Below are positions 20,398 through 32,269 of a stretch of DNA of 44,929 nucleotides, piece by piece. The stretch spans positions 186,418 through 231,346 of the forward strand of contig MU128996.1 of the NCBI GenBank assembly GCA_014904985.1, given 5' to 3'. Under the pieces are notes generated by a model, which made no database searches, was not told the origin of the DNA, and worked only from the letters and a program-made list of their open reading frames with translations. The stretch comes from Hydnum rufescens UP504 (Eukaryota > Basidiomycota > Agaricomycetes > Cantharellales > Hydnaceae). Both the position numbers and the translations under genes were made by a program. Position 1 is the stretch's first letter; the number at the start of each line of letters is the position of its first letter.

Positions 20398-23300
20398 ATG
20401 GGTTGCTCATGTTCATGCATCAACGCATCTTCCGATGGTCGAGAACGTGTTGTCTCAATGCCTTTGGGATTGGAGACATTCCCAGCCAGCCCCGACGATT
20501 TTGACGAACATGGTCAACGTGCCACACCCTTGTGTCCATGATACAACTCATGAAATGACTGTTCAATGGCAGCCCAATAAAACTGTTCTCGTCCAGGGGT
20601 CCGTGAGCACACCCAGTGCGTTGTACACTTCGCGAGGGTGTCGCCGCGAGTGTGGCGTGCTGTTTTCACTTAGTAATCATTGGGCAATACGTTGCAGATT
20701 CTCAGTCACGAACTGCCCCCACTCACCAGCTGGGACTTGATATTCCGTCAGATGTGTTTGCAGAGAATACACCATCTCGATACCCCAAGGCGTTCGTTTC
20801 CATCGACTTTGGCACTACATACTCGGGTGTTTCGTATGCGATATCTAGTCCTGGAGAGTTGGCAGATAATGAAGTCGGCCGGCGTCCACCCACTGATACT
20901 ATTCCAAGATCGTCATACATGCCTCAATCTAAATAGACTAAGACAACTAGACAACACGCTCGACATGCGTCTCGAGGCAAACCAGACATGAGGCTGAAGA
21001 AAGCAGCGTAATAGGTCGAATGCGATAGCCGTTTTCTATAGTTCTCCTACTATAAAGCCGCGGAGACATGACAATTCACATTTGAACTGACTAAAAAGAG
21101 ATTCCCACGTTGTGGCTAGATCCCGAGCTCCCACCACAAGCACCATCACTTAGACGCTCCAGCATTCTTATCAGGTTGGAGTTCGCCCTACACACCATCT
21201 CCCCTTCAAGCCTCTGTTTATTCACCTATTCGTTAGCCCCCCAAGCAGAACCGTGTTGCTGGAGATATAGGATGGACAAAGACATAATCATTATTCATAC
21301 ATAATGAGAAACAAAGTGCAAGGGCAAATCTTTCAGACACAACAATATACCTAACCAATTTTCATCACTCAGCATGCGAGGATCAGATATACATCGAGAA
21401 AATGGCTATGATACATTAGTCGCATTGCGGTTGTGATGTAGTAATAGGATTTATCGAGAACAGATTTCAACTCATACCGCACAAAAAAGGCCATGCGAGT
21501 ATAACTAACAGACTGATGCCATCTAACAATTATCACTTCCTTTCGAGTTTGTTTCTGATATATCTCGATTCCAGGCCGTTTCCTTCATCATGGATCTGAT
21601 AGAAAGCCGCAACTTTTGTTTCATTCGGCGAGGCCAGCATTAACAGTACTATAACTCCACTGCAATAACAATACAAATGTGCCAATCCTGATGCTTCGTC
21701 ATACGAGGCTAGTTTGTTCACAGATCCTATATTTCACAACAAATTTTGAAGACCATTTATACTGGAACAGCGATTGGACTTCACAATTATCTCCCGTACC
21801 AAGAGCAATATAAAGTTTGCAACACCTCAGATACGCTGGTCATCGCACCAACACCTAAAATTGATATGAGGACAGAAGTTATCACAGATATTAATTCCCG
21901 TCCTTTCACCGGCCTTCAAATGTCAGCACGAGAGAGTTCACAATATGTGATAGCAGTTGGGCCACGATCCAGTAACCCATCACATATCCTCAGAGAATAA
22001 AACACTATGCATACTGACACAGCACAATAATACAATAATGAAACCCTTTAGGACATATAGAGACATAACAAAAAAATCATAGATCAATAGATGAGAGAGT
22101 TAGGAGAGACACCAAACATAAAAAAAACAAATATAGAATACAGAGGACAAACAGCATCCATGCTCTGGGTCCTGTAATAATGCAGAAACATAGACAATCA
22201 AATATACCAATCATAATAATATAGAACATAAATAAACAGTACATTACAAGCAACCACAGCTGATGCAGGAGAACCATAAACTCAACATACCAATACAAAA
22301 ACAAAAACAACGTACACCCAAATCATAGGAATGAACAGACGAGCCTGGCGCACTTCGTCGCGGGAACACATCATAAAACACTATATGACAAGCGACATAC
22401 CAGAACAACAGCACACACGAACAAATTATAGACATAATACACAGAGCACACAGAAGACACGCTAACAAACAAAACAATAGAATAAATATACAGATTAAAC
22501 ATGAATAGCATATACAACTGAAAACAAAAATTGAGGATTTGGGTGAGCTGCATTGCCTTCCATTGGTATTTGCCTTAAGTAAATGCTGTTCTAGATGATC
22601 CCGCCGTTGGGCTCGACCATGGCGAATTAGTCATCCCCGGGGGCGTTCTTCGCCGCAAGGTATTCGATCCTGTTGTTGAACAAGTGAGCATTCTTCCTTT
22701 CTCATTGGGAAACATCATGGTCCAGATACCACTTCCTATTCTATCCAGGTCCTTCATTCTATTGCAACGCATGTGCAGGCTTCCGAAGTGCGCCTAGACG
22801 TATTATTTCTCGTTGGCGGCTTCTCTACCAATGAGTACCTATTTCAACGCATCACCATTGGCCACATTTCCTTCCATCTTCATTTCTTGGAGGGACCTAT
22901 ACATCTTTCTTTTTTTGCAGGAACAATTCGGCTCCAGTATTGTATCCGTTATTCGTCCGGGTGATGGAGGCATTGGGTCATGCCACAGCGGACCTCGATT
23001 CGGTATTAGCTCCCTCGTCTCCTCTGTGGTTCACCCACAGAATGTGTTCAGGCGCGTTACGTTCCCTGCTGAGCGGGAAGACAGGATGATGAGACCGGTC
23101 TACATCACGAGCGTTGCGGGCAGGTCACTCTGTGAGCACAGGTAGACCACTATAGCTCTTATGTCCGACGCTTTGACTTCTGGGCTGTGTTTGATTTTCT
23201 AGGGTGGAATATATAGTCAGGAGAGGAGCCAGTACCGTGAAAGGGGATAGGAGCGAGCTCCGACTGTGTAAACTTTGCTCCTCGCGATACGGTATGCATC

Positions 23301-23789
23301 TCTGTGTTCATGGCCCAACATTCCTATTGAATCACTCTGGCCCACCCCTCTCCATTGTCCAGATCGTATCTTCGAATTGGTGCTTTACAGCTCGAATGGT
23401 GAACAGACTAGCCGGTACTTTGATCAAGAGGAAGGTGAGGAATTGTGCCATTGCCAGATTGACCTTGGGACGTACCCGAGTTTCCAGGAACAAGTGGAGG
23501 CCTCGCCCTTTGGGAATTTCTATGTTGGTGGGTGTGAATATCGTTGAGGCGCTGTTACGATTGATGTGTACTTTCGGCATCTAGATTTCGTGCTCGGGTT
23601 TGAGATGGGTAGTGCAGGTAGGGTTATTATCTCTTGCCTCTCCTAAAATGCTAGCGGAATTGATATGGTTTTTAATTGGATGTAGAGATCCGCTGTGTGC
23701 TTCTTTACGAGGGGATGAGATGTGGAAGCGTCACCTGTCATCCTCGCAGCTCTTGTGCCCCTCGTCTTATTATACCTCCTTGGTGTTGA
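20398..23789 (+). pseudogene. Hsp70-like gene D, middle part hyperdivergent
   Basis: It starts MGCSCSCINASS but shifts frame within 50 codons compared with D' (one base short near 20484). The next exon encodes VSIDFGTTYSGVSYAIS, then departs from the family near 20858 with a shifted end. From about 20935 to 22530 the homology to D' and B can be followed only in patches such as DEASLAHFV near 22340. From 22535 it is again close to the family: GLDHGELVIPGGVL, LFLVGGFSTNEYLFQRI, QFGSSIVSVIRPGDG, IDLGTYPSFQEQVEASPFGN and a stop at 23787-23789. The donor after FQRIT is lost. The gene converges on an inverted F-box tail at 24265-24056. Confidence 0.75.
20935..22530 (+). other. Hyperdivergent, A-rich tract inside gene D
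   Basis: The tract lies between two well-conserved parts of gene D and still shows scattered matches to the family in the right order. Base composition changes sharply: from about 22010 to 22530 the plus strand is very rich in A and poor in G, with no matching rise in T, and tracts such as AAAAAAATCATAG replace coding sequence. Short open frames on the minus strand here are Phe/Leu/Cys-rich products of this composition, not genes. Confidence 0.7.
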
Positions 23790-24055
23790 TCATAACTCTT
23801 GGATGGTAGATAAGGATCTATTATCCACCTTGCGCTGTGATGATGATGTATGTATCCATGTACGAACACGAGAATTCTTGGGGGTCCTTTGCTATAGTGA
23901 AACTGGCTGCCAATTCTTTGGGATGAACGAATTCGATCCCCGAGGACAGATCATTGGCCCTGGCCCCTCTGGCGGATGTGGTGATTGCTGGATCAGCTAG
24001 CATTCGAGCCGTAGGTTCCTCGGTACTCACCTCCGTCTTGGTTCACCCGCAGCTG

Positions 24056-24265
24056 CTACCACACCGTGAATACGATCAGCTTATCAACATAGGCTTCATT
24101 CTCATCGTCATCGTACATTTTCCTGCCCATCTTCACTCGCACCGTGGGGGCAGGGACATGGAGAATCTTCTCGGCCCGTCGATGTTCATTCCCCTGCCGA
24201 GGAAAACCATATTCTATATCACAGAGCAGAAAAAGAAGCAGTTCTCCTGAAGACAATCGTGTCAA
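24056..24265 (-). pseudogene. Inverted F-box gene tail fragment
   Basis: The minus strand encodes DDDENEAYVDKLIVFTVW, matching the acidic end DVAYVDELIILTM after F3. The DNA beyond its end (about 24045-23960, minus strand) matches the 3' flank found after F1 and F3, including GAATGCTAGCTGA. It is therefore the 3' end of an F-box gene in opposite orientation, facing the 3' end of gene D. The part upstream of the acidic end is not recognisable. Confidence 0.6.
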
Positions 24266-24269
24266 TAGA

Positions 24270-24283
24270 CCCCCCCCCCCCCC
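24270..24283 (+). repeat. Poly-C run of 14
   Basis: A homopolymer of 14 C followed by GAGGGGG. It lies next to the broken F-box tail at a junction between unrelated segments. The following 24284-24744 shows no recognisable gene, only short unrecognised frames. Confidence 0.85.
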
Positions 24284-24744
24284 GAGGGGGAAGCCTGATA
24301 CGCACCGGCATTAATAGTAGATCTCGAAGGGTCTCCAAAGGCAGTGGGGTCACGAATGCGATTTGAGCTTGGATGCCGTGCCGTGTTCTATTGGACAGGA
24401 AGTCTTCAATCTCCCATACAGTCGCCTATAAGTATCGCGAGTTTCTCATCATCCACTGGGGTATCCTCTTTATGCACCGATCATAGGGTGATCGAGGACG
24501 CTTACCATGTCCGCCGACGGAGGAGCTGGAGAGATCAATTGGGAGGTCGATGAGATCGCCTGTCACATCGCAGCCACAAGGTCCTATGGGGACTTTGTCA
24601 GGAGTAAGAACTCGTGAGGAACCCCATTCAAATCCTTGCACCATTTCAGGAGAATGACGTAGGGGTTAGAACTCGCATCGATGCGAGGCCAGATCGACAA
24701 GCGGTAAGGGCGATGCGATGAGTGGGTGAACTAATTCGATTCCA

Positions 24745-24880
24745 CAGAACGTCCCTTCCTATCCCTCTCGCGGCTCGTTCTTCAGCTTGCACGGTTCTCC
24801 CGCCACGTGTTCTTTGCGACGATGAGCACATCATGTTTTGGGTAGTATGTTAATTGTTCATTCCTCATCGTTGGCTCGCA
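24745..24880 (+). pseudogene. F-box gene C-terminal fragment F1'
   Basis: About 130 bp match the end of F1 (about 1975-2105), including CAGCTTGCACGGTTCT and the DDEHIM segment. Everything upstream of it in F1 is missing here. It marks the left end of unit II and converges on gene A' as F1 does on A. Confidence 0.7.
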
Positions 24881-25298
24881 TCTTAATCTTCCTAAACTGA
24901 AGATGCAATGTCCTTTGTGGCCCGCCATGCATGTGAATAAAGAGAATGTAGATACTGTAGGGTGAATAAATTTATCATACTGACCTTCCAGTAATGGCTG
25001 TGCACATTGATCGGCCACAATGGGGGTTGAGTACAGAGAAAGGGAATTTCACCAGGGGAATGCTAGCTGAGACATTAAATATCACCAGCCAGAGGGCCTC
25101 GAGTCCAGGAATTTTCGTTGCCAAATGGAATCTGGGGTTTGTCTATATGAAAGATTCCATGTGCGATTTGACTGTAGCGAAGAATTTCCAGAAATTCCCC
25201 GGTGTGTACATACATACATACCTGCATACCTACATACTGGCAGCACATGGTAGATAGTGGATCCATCGAAGAATTATGATCAACACCAAGGAAGTACA

Positions 25299-28244
25299 CT
25301 ACAGAGGAGGGGCATGATAGCGGCGAGGGTGACATGCTACGATTCCCCATTTCTCCCCTTGTAAAGGAGCACACATCAAAGCTCTATTCCCCAATTAAAA
25401 TCAGTCCATTGGCATATTTCGTAGAGGCAAGAAGTGATAATCCCACCCGCGCTGTCCATCTCAAACCCGAGCACGAAATCTGTGGCGAAAATACATGTGA
25501 ACCAACAACACCCGCCGATGACATCCACACCCACCAACGTAGAAATCCCCAAATGGTGAGGCCCCACTTGCTCCAGGAAGCTCGGGTACGTCTCGAGATC
25601 AATACGACAACGGCACAGTTCCTCGCCTCCCTCTTCATCGAAGTACCGCCTGGTTTGGTCACCAGTCGACGTATAAAGCACTAGATCGAAGGTACGATCT
25701 AAGTGATTGATGGTGGTGAGCCAGGATCACTTAATAGGAATGTTCCACATCGACCGCAGAAATACATACCATACTGCGAGGAGCAAAATTTACGCAGTCG
25801 GAGCTCACTCCTACTTCCTTTCGTGACAATGGCTCCTCTCCTGACGATGTATTCCACTCTAGAAAATCAAAACACAATGTTGGATTCCAAGTGGCAGACG
25901 TGAGCGGCTATTCTAATTTACCTGCGCTCACAGAACCATGTGCCTGCAACATTCGTGATGTAGGCCAGTCTCATCATCTGGTCTTCCTCTTCGGCGGGCA
26001 GGAAACGCACCTGAATACATTCTGCGGTTGAATGACAGAAGAGACGAGGGAACCAATGCCGAATCGAGCTCCACCGCGACACAACGCTACGTCTCCATCA
26101 GCTGGACGGATGATCGATCCAATACTGGGACCGAATTGATTCTATAAAAAAGGATGGATAGATCATTTGAGAGAAAGCGATGCAAGTAAATCCCACCGAC
26201 ACTTATGTGTTGAAATAAATAGTCATTCGCAGAGAAGCCACCACGAGAAGCAATACATCTAGACATACGTGTGAAGCTTGCACATGCGTCGCGATAGAAT
26301 GAAGAACCTGCACGGAACAGAAAGTTATATTTGTATGATGATTTTCCCAATGAGAAGGAAACACTCACTTCTTTAATGATGGGATCGAACACCTCACGGC
26401 GGAGAACGTCCCCTGGAATGACTAATTCACCATTGTGCAGCCCAACAGCGGGGTCATCTAGAACAGCATTCTTGTAATGCAAACACCAACGACAAGGGAC
26501 AAAGGTGCCTCACCCCAATCTTCACCATGCAGACATGTGAATCGAAACAGTTTTCTCTCGTCCTCGGGGCCTTTGTAAGCCAACTTCTCTGATCACGAAA
26601 ATGTGCGCACGAAGTGTGCCAGGCTCGCTTCGTCCAGATGAACCGGGTGAGCAGCGAGACATGCCTCCACGAGCTTGCGAAAGTTCAGGTCTAAAAACAA
26701 GGATCCCCAATAGGAGCCAGAACGTGGTGTGACCTCTGCGATCTTAGGGGTTCCTAAAGCTCACAGGATTTTGTAGGTAGCCAGGTCCTACAGGGCTTCA
26801 CATAAGGATGTGCCAGAGGTGGATACTCGAGAACGTACGACTGTGGCCCCACCAACATCACATATCGTGAGGACCTGCTCCTGGTGGAATTTGAAGGCAG
26901 GTGAAAGGAAGGGATGAATTACAGAGGCTTCTGTCTCTCTATCATTGTAGCGCAGGGGGGATCAGCAGGGTATCTGATGTCGTGAAGGAGCAAAAATATC
27001 GCACAGAATAATGTGCACTCGGTCCTGCCAATAAATATCACCAGATTCAGAATGTTGAACAACTAGACGTCTGGAAAAAAACCATCAGCTGTGCACATGA
27101 AAGATAAGTGTATTGTAGCTACGCTTTAATGGCAGCCTCCTGAAGAAGCAACGACACGTGCAGATCCCATGCAGACAGAACAGCTGGGACCAAGCGTCAG
27201 ATTGGACGTGAAGCCATGAAAACCGATAATTGCAACATACTAAGGTATACCTCGGCATAGCCTAGCGATGATTAACATCCAGTTCTCAACAATAAGAGAA
27301 TATGCAGCACACTCAATGAAGAAAGGCCGTTTTCTCGATGCACCTGACTCTCCATGTACTGAGGATCAGAAATGGGGTTAGGAGCCGGATGGAATTTTTA
27401 ATTAATTTGCATGCACCATCCATAGGCAAGCAAGATAATCTGCCACCACATCCACAGCATTCTTGGGGGGCTAAAATGAGGTGAATAAAAGGGTTGCGGA
27501 GGGGAATGTTAAGTCGGACCCCACCTGAAGCGATCTGGAGGCCAGGACAGTCCTTGGCGCTGAACTCGTATTTAACCACAGCTTGAACCTGTCGATCCAA
27601 TTCAATTCGGTGCCTCCACCTCATGAAGCAATTGAAAGGTGATTACCATTCGCAGCGTACCCATCCCCTCTTCAGACTTAAATCCTTCGCTTCAAGGCCC
27701 CAAGCACGGACGTGGCCCAGAGCATCATAGACAAGGCATGTAGGGATCTTGGGAAGGGAACACTAGATCCTGGCCATACGAGTATCTGGTGCATATCTCC
27801 AGAAGTGGAGGCCGCATATGAAACACCTGAGGACACCGCGCCAAAATCGATAGCAACGAAATATTTGATATGGTGAGACGGACTATTTGCCACTGGGACC
27901 GCGTCAGGTGGAGGATAAATTTCTGGCAGGTGAAGGGAGGGGTTAGGCCGATGAGGATCTGGAATATATTCGGAATAGTGAAGAGGGTGGAATGATGCGG
28001 CACGCTGGTGATCAAGTGTGCTGTGTGTGCTTGTTGATGTCTCAAGGAGGATGGGGGAAGTGGGGTGCTGTGGACCTGGCTTTGCAGAATTTGAATCCTG
28101 GATAGAGGGAGTTGCCGCATTTTGGAGTTGACTGTTCCGGGGGTGACTTGGCCGTGTCTGGGAATGAGTCACAGAATCCAAGGGCATTCTGTCACACCCC
28201 TCTCTGTGAGAAGACTGCCTAGGACGAGAAGATGAGTAACCCAT
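25299..28244 (-). pseudogene. Hsp70-like gene A', single-base deletion in exon 1
   Basis: It is the unit II copy of gene A. It starts MGYSSSRP and keeps the Ser/Pro-rich leader, then VAIDFGAVSSGVSYAAS. Near 27762 it lacks one base compared with A, so the PTCLVYD and WGLEA segments are read out of frame and the frame ends at 27678. Exon 3 here keeps the six-C run that A has lost, so A and A' are broken at different sites. Downstream, a GDPAVGL-like exon (with one base changed), GELVIPGDVLRREVFDP, a LVGGFSANDYLFQHI region with a deletion near 26241, YFDEEGGEELCRCRIDLETY and an FNWGIEL tail are present. The stop is at 25301-25299. Confidence 0.75.
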
Positions 28245-28280
28245 GTTATGGGGGAAGACAAAATATTGGGTTTACTTGTG

Positions 28281-28288
28281 CTTATATA
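28281..28288 (-). promoter_or_regulatory. TATA box of gene A'
   Basis: TATATAAG on the minus strand lies 37 bp upstream of the A' start codon, at the place equivalent to the TATA-like box of gene A. Confidence 0.5.
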
Positions 28289-28289
28289 C

Positions 28290-30381
28290 CCACAGCCAGT
28301 ATTGACCATGTGCATAGGTGGGGGTACAAGGAATTGACCGCTGACCCCCGATTTGATATTTTCGGAATGAAATCAGAACGTTTTTTCAGAGTATAAAACA
28401 TCCTACCGTGCCTTGAATTCGATATAGTAAGAATACGAGTACCGGCACTTTCTGGAAGAACACAAGGCTTCGAAATTGATAGGCCGCAAGCCTTGCGCCT
28501 GATCAAAGATCCGGGGTCCCCCTGCCGGTTTCGATGGGGAAAGAGTATGGAGTGGATTAAACACCACGGCCTTTAATTGTGTCTTGTACTCAAGAGTCCA
28601 AGGGCTTCACCGGATTGAGAAACGTGGCTGGCGTTCCTGCAGAATATCGAGGACTGGCGCCCAGCATATCTGTATTCAGTAACGTCGGGAAGACTATGGT
28701 GGCAGTGTGGCTTGGAATAGAGGTCCCGAAGTCAAGGTGCCTGGAATTGAATGCGCGCGGCATTTCGGCTAAACAGCTTAACTGGGTGCCTCGATAATTA
28801 TATTGTCCCTGAAAGTTCATTCAATGTCGAAATGACGTAATTTCACGTTTCAGGCACACGAGGCAATCAAATGCTTTCGTTCTCACCGGTGATCAGTGAT
28901 TCACCCAGCTGATTGCATACCCCTGCAGGAGCACCAGCTTAAAGTAGAAATGAAGAGCGCAACAGTTTATCCTAGGATGCTGGCGAAGCCCTCTGAGACA
29001 AACTATTCACATGCTGTGAAGTCGGACCAGTGAGCGGGAAACGCCCCTCCGAGAGGGCTTGGAACTCCCTTACCTTCACCGGGCCACCACTTGATGTTCT
29101 TTGGGTGGTGCACATGAAGCACCAGAGCGGAGTCCCGGTGCTCCACCAGAGGATCGCGTCTCGTTGGACCGCGAAGGAGATCCATACAATGGCACTGCCT
29201 GGCGGTGTTAGTGGAATTGGGCAGCATGATTCTTCCTTCCTTACAGGAGATTAATCGCACGTAACTGACATCAAGTGCATGAAAGATCATTACCACTCCC
29301 ATGGACGGGTCGCAGTCTCGCGGATTGTTAATAGTACTACTAGGGACCTGCCGCTGACGCATCAGGAACCCAAGCTTTATTAACATGAGGAAAACTTTAC
29401 CACATGGAGAAGGGTGGAATCAGGTAATGCACCCACATTTCTGGCCCGGGAAACGAATCTCCACACGATCGCTAAAGAAAAAAATCAGTCTCCCCAAGGG
29501 GGTAACACAGGTAACGGACACCATCAGTCACTGTCCTTCTCAGACTTAAGGGAAGACGCCTGGTTTCTAGAAAGACGGATCAGTCGGAACAATAACACTC
29601 CCGTGACATTCCCACACCGATCAAAAAGTCCCAAAATGGGGAGGGCTGCAGTGATTGCTAAGACATCAGGTGTGGTCTCATCGGAAATCCGAGTTTCCCT
29701 CTCCATCACAGTAGCGAGTCATCCAGTCCCCGCTGGGGGCACCACGGAACAGTTCGAAGGTAAAGAGTTGAGAGTGATGGGGAACGGTTAAACGGTTTCA
29801 CATTGAACGGAAAATCCATACCAATTACCATACCACATGAGGCGTGAAGTATTTAGGCGAGGTTCAATTGCGCTTCCTTACTCGAGAGGGCTCCTTTCTT
29901 CCCTGTGGTTTCCACCCTGGAAATTGGACACACCTACTGATCCAAAGCACCAGAAACAAGAAAGGAGTGCAATTACCTCTTCTGGTCCAAAAATTTTCCC
30001 TCATGTTATCTATCGAGACCATCCTCATCGGGCTGCTGGAAGCCCAACACGAGTGAAGCTTGAGTTCCAGGGTCCCACACCAATGCCCCCATTCTTCATT
30101 CCTCGATGGTTTTCTGCCTTCAACTGTACAAAGAAAGAATACAATACGGGAGCCGAACTTTGCCTATCGCCACAATGTGCGTCAGGTTATCTAAGAAATC
30201 AACTGAGAGGAATCTACCCACCAGAATAGTTACTAGTGCAGAGGACCCAACATAGCCAATGAATGAACGCATCGAAGTGAGCTTTTGAGGTCCAACCAAT
30301 ACAGTACTGACCATAAAAAATGCGGGTCTGTCAAGAAAAATAGAATCCGAGCCGCGCACAGCCATCCTCAACAGAACGCCA
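28290..30381. other. Spacer between divergent genes A' and F4
   Basis: This is the unit II copy of 5500-7592. The same short unrecognised frames occur, with the IKWWPGE segment at about 29090 and MMERETRI at 29709 on the minus strand. No domain, RNA gene or complete gene is seen. Confidence 0.5.
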
Positions 30382-30939
30382 ATGGGTGCTAACCTCAATC
30401 TGCTCACCCTTCCTCTTGAACTGCTCATTCACATTTTCGCCCTTCTAGAGGGACATCAGATCGTCAGGTGCCTTACGGTGGGTCGCTCACCAGTTTTCTC
30501 TCCCCTTCACCTCTGAATCTTGAATGGCGTTCACTGGCAGGTATGTTCCTACTTTAAGCACGCCATTGAAAACTCGACCCACTCCGGTATCTTATCAAAC
30601 TAGATATGTTCGGCTACACCGATGGCTCCGGGCGTGCCGGTGCTGCGCGCCTAAATCAACTTGAAAGGCACATCGATGCCTGGAACAAACTAGATTGGGT
30701 CGAATCGCACATAGATGTACCAATTGGGAACGATGGTTTATATGCACTCCGTGATGGCACGTATGTGGCTCCGAACACTGAGAAGTGATGTGCCTCCAGC
30801 TTCCATCGCTCAGCCGAGGTCTTCCACTCCGGATGTGGACACTGGGATTTGAATTTCCCGTCGACGAAGTCGAGATTGATCCAAGCAATAACCTTCTTGT
30901 GGTTCTGTTCAGGCGAGTCTCCTGTGTTCATATGGTATC

Positions 30940-32116
30940 TGTTGGAATTGGGGATGGGCGAGCTCTACCGCTCATCGCTTAGTCAGCGTATCCTTCTAGA
31001 TAGTTTCTCGGGATGTACCGAAGTTCCCTCAAGTGTTTGCTTGAGCTCTGATCAAACGCTCTTTCTTTCTCATTGTTGTGCGAATCTAAGTGGCTCCGCA
31101 CCGATTCTTCAACACAAACGCTTCCTGGATAGCCACTAGTGAAAAGGGCTAGCTGGAGTCACTCTGGATCTGCACCACCTTGCTGCCGGCGCTGAGGGAT
31201 CCGCCAGCACAACAAAAGTCCTGACTCTCTCGAGGCAGTGCCACCCAGCTGATTTTCCACACACCTGCGTGACAGCCAGAAGAATCCACCGAGACTGCGA
31301 ACTTGGCCGAGCCTGTGGAGGCCCGAGCACGAACTGCAGATGGTGCAAGCGTCGCTGACTCATCGAAATTCGTGGAGAATTCGACCTTTTGTGGGCTACG
31401 GATTAAGGGGGTGATCTGAGTCGAGCAAGGAGATGGAGATACGGATGAGACGATGGAGCTATTGACGTTAAGTGCAACACCTCTGACCGCCGATACTTGG
31501 GGCAAGTCCGACAGAGACCTCTGACCGCCTATATGGGGCAAGTCCGATTGAGACCGCTGACCACCATGATTTACGGGGCAAGTGCCAACACCGCTGAACG
31601 ATCCCGGACCTGAATTCGTTACCGAAAGCTGCTGCGACTGCGCATTACCCATTCTCCGAAGCACCCGCACGAGTTCACTGTTCCGTGCATGATCATTCAA
31701 CATCCCGATATCATTCCTTCGATATCATCCTTTCATTCGCTACACCGCTTTTTTATCGACAACTCGTTTTCATCGACACGGTCGTTTTTCGAGGTGGTTG
31801 TTTTTTGCGGTGTGACGACGTTCATTCATTCCGATATTCGACATTCCAATGTCCAGATCGACATTCCTATCATTCTCCAGCATCTACCTTTCTTAATTCA
31901 GGGGGTGCAATTTGCATCGAGCTTATATCGCTCGAGGGGGTGTGTTGGAATTGGGGATGGGCGAGCTCTAACGCTCATCGCTTAGTCAGCGAATCCTCTA
32001 GATAGTTTCTTGGGATGTACCGAAGTTCCCTCAAGTGTTTGCTTGAGCTCTGATCAAACGCTCTATCTTTCCTCTCATTGTGTGAATCTAAGTGGCTCCG
32101 CACCGATTCTTCAACA
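30940..32116. mobile_element. LTR-flanked cassette without retrotransposon genes
   Basis: Two direct repeats, 30940-31114 (175 bp) and 31943-32116 (174 bp), are nearly identical. Both begin TGTTGGAATTGGGGATGGGC and end ACCGATTCTTCAACA. The 828 bp between them encode no reverse transcriptase, integrase or protease. A purine run GAGGGGG lies just before the right LTR. The outer flanks (GTATC and GACTA) do not match and correspond to sites about 250 bp apart in F2. The structure could be a non-autonomous element of the TRIM type, or two separate LTR insertions joined by deletion. Confidence 0.65.
31149..31703 (-). CDS. Unrecognised 184-codon Ser-rich frame inside the LTR cassette
   Basis: An ATG-started frame runs from 31703 to the stop at 31149 and fills most of the cassette. 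It is rich in Ser, Val and Gly and contains an imperfect repeat GGQRSQSDLP and GGQRSLSDLP. I see no catalytic motif, zinc knuckle or membrane segment. It could be a captured host gene piece, a degenerate gag, or chance. The DNA ahead of its start (31704-31942) contains repeated CGACATTCC and ATTCGACATT words. Confidence 0.35.
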   Translation of the reverse strand: MLNDHARNSELVRVLRRMGNAQSQQLSVTNSGPGSFSGVGTCPVNHGGQRSQSDLPHIGGQRSLSDLPQVSAVRGVALNVNSSIVSSVSPSPCSTQITPLIRSPQKVEFSTNFDESATLAPSAVRARASTGSAKFAVSVDSSGCHAGVWKISWVALPRESQDFCCAGGSLSAGSKVVQIQSDSS

Positions 32117-32269
32117 GACTACCCCTACTATCTCTCTACTATTATCAGATATTTACCATTCTTTTGTGGTCTCAAGTCTCCAGATGCTGGGGAGCACTGT
32201 AGTGGACGGCCTCCGGTTCACATGCAGTTTCACTGTGGCAAAGGATCTCCAAGAATTCTCATGTTTGTA

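Larger units (their letters stand above)
2005..21730. repeat. Tandem segmental duplication, unit I
   Basis: This block matches the block from about 24785 to the right edge in the same order and orientation. Matching landmarks seen by eye are the F-box gene end (2005 and 24785), Hsp70-like gene A (start 5449 and 28244), the F-box start region (7593 and 30382), gene B (start 15403 and 37843), gene C (start 17643 and 41206) and gene D (start 20398 and 43791). The offset drifts from about 22.8 kb to 23.4 kb because each copy has private insertions and deletions. Edges are approximate; I judged similarity by reading, not by alignment. Confidence 0.85.
30382..32217 (+). pseudogene. F-box gene F4, split by an LTR-flanked cassette
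   Basis: It starts MGANLNLLTLPLELLIHIFA, a good F-box, and this exon ends near 30477. Exon 2 starts GTATGTTCCTAC and loses one base before KLDMFG, breaking the frame. It continues with RLNQLERHIDAWNKLDWVES and FPVDEVEIDPSNNLLVVLF and reaches the conserved GC donor at 30913. After CATATGGTATC the LTR begins at 30940. Past the cassette, 32117-32217 matches F2 from 8363 on, so about 250 bp of gene are missing between the two LTRs. At about 32217 the F-box sequence stops and joins the Hsp70-like 3' flank, so the rest of F4 and all of the F3 equivalent are gone. Confidence 0.75.

Noticed and set aside
20935..22530. Repeat-induced point mutation as the cause of the divergent tract
   Set aside because: RIP changes C to T on both strands and should raise T and A together; here A rises without T, and many changes are not C-T or G-A transitions.
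22077..22553. Three hydrophobic Phe/Leu/Cys-rich minus-strand frames that look like membrane peptides
   Set aside because: They are produced by the A-rich composition of the hyperdivergent tract in gene D and have no start context, relatives or counterpart in unit II.
25209..25233. ACATACATAC tract as a CRISPR-like or regulatory array
   Set aside because: It is a plain short tetranucleotide microsatellite, also present near 33190, with no spacers.
31115..31942. Interior of the LTR cassette as a gag-pol remnant
   Set aside because: No zinc knuckle, protease, reverse transcriptase or integrase motif is visible in any frame.
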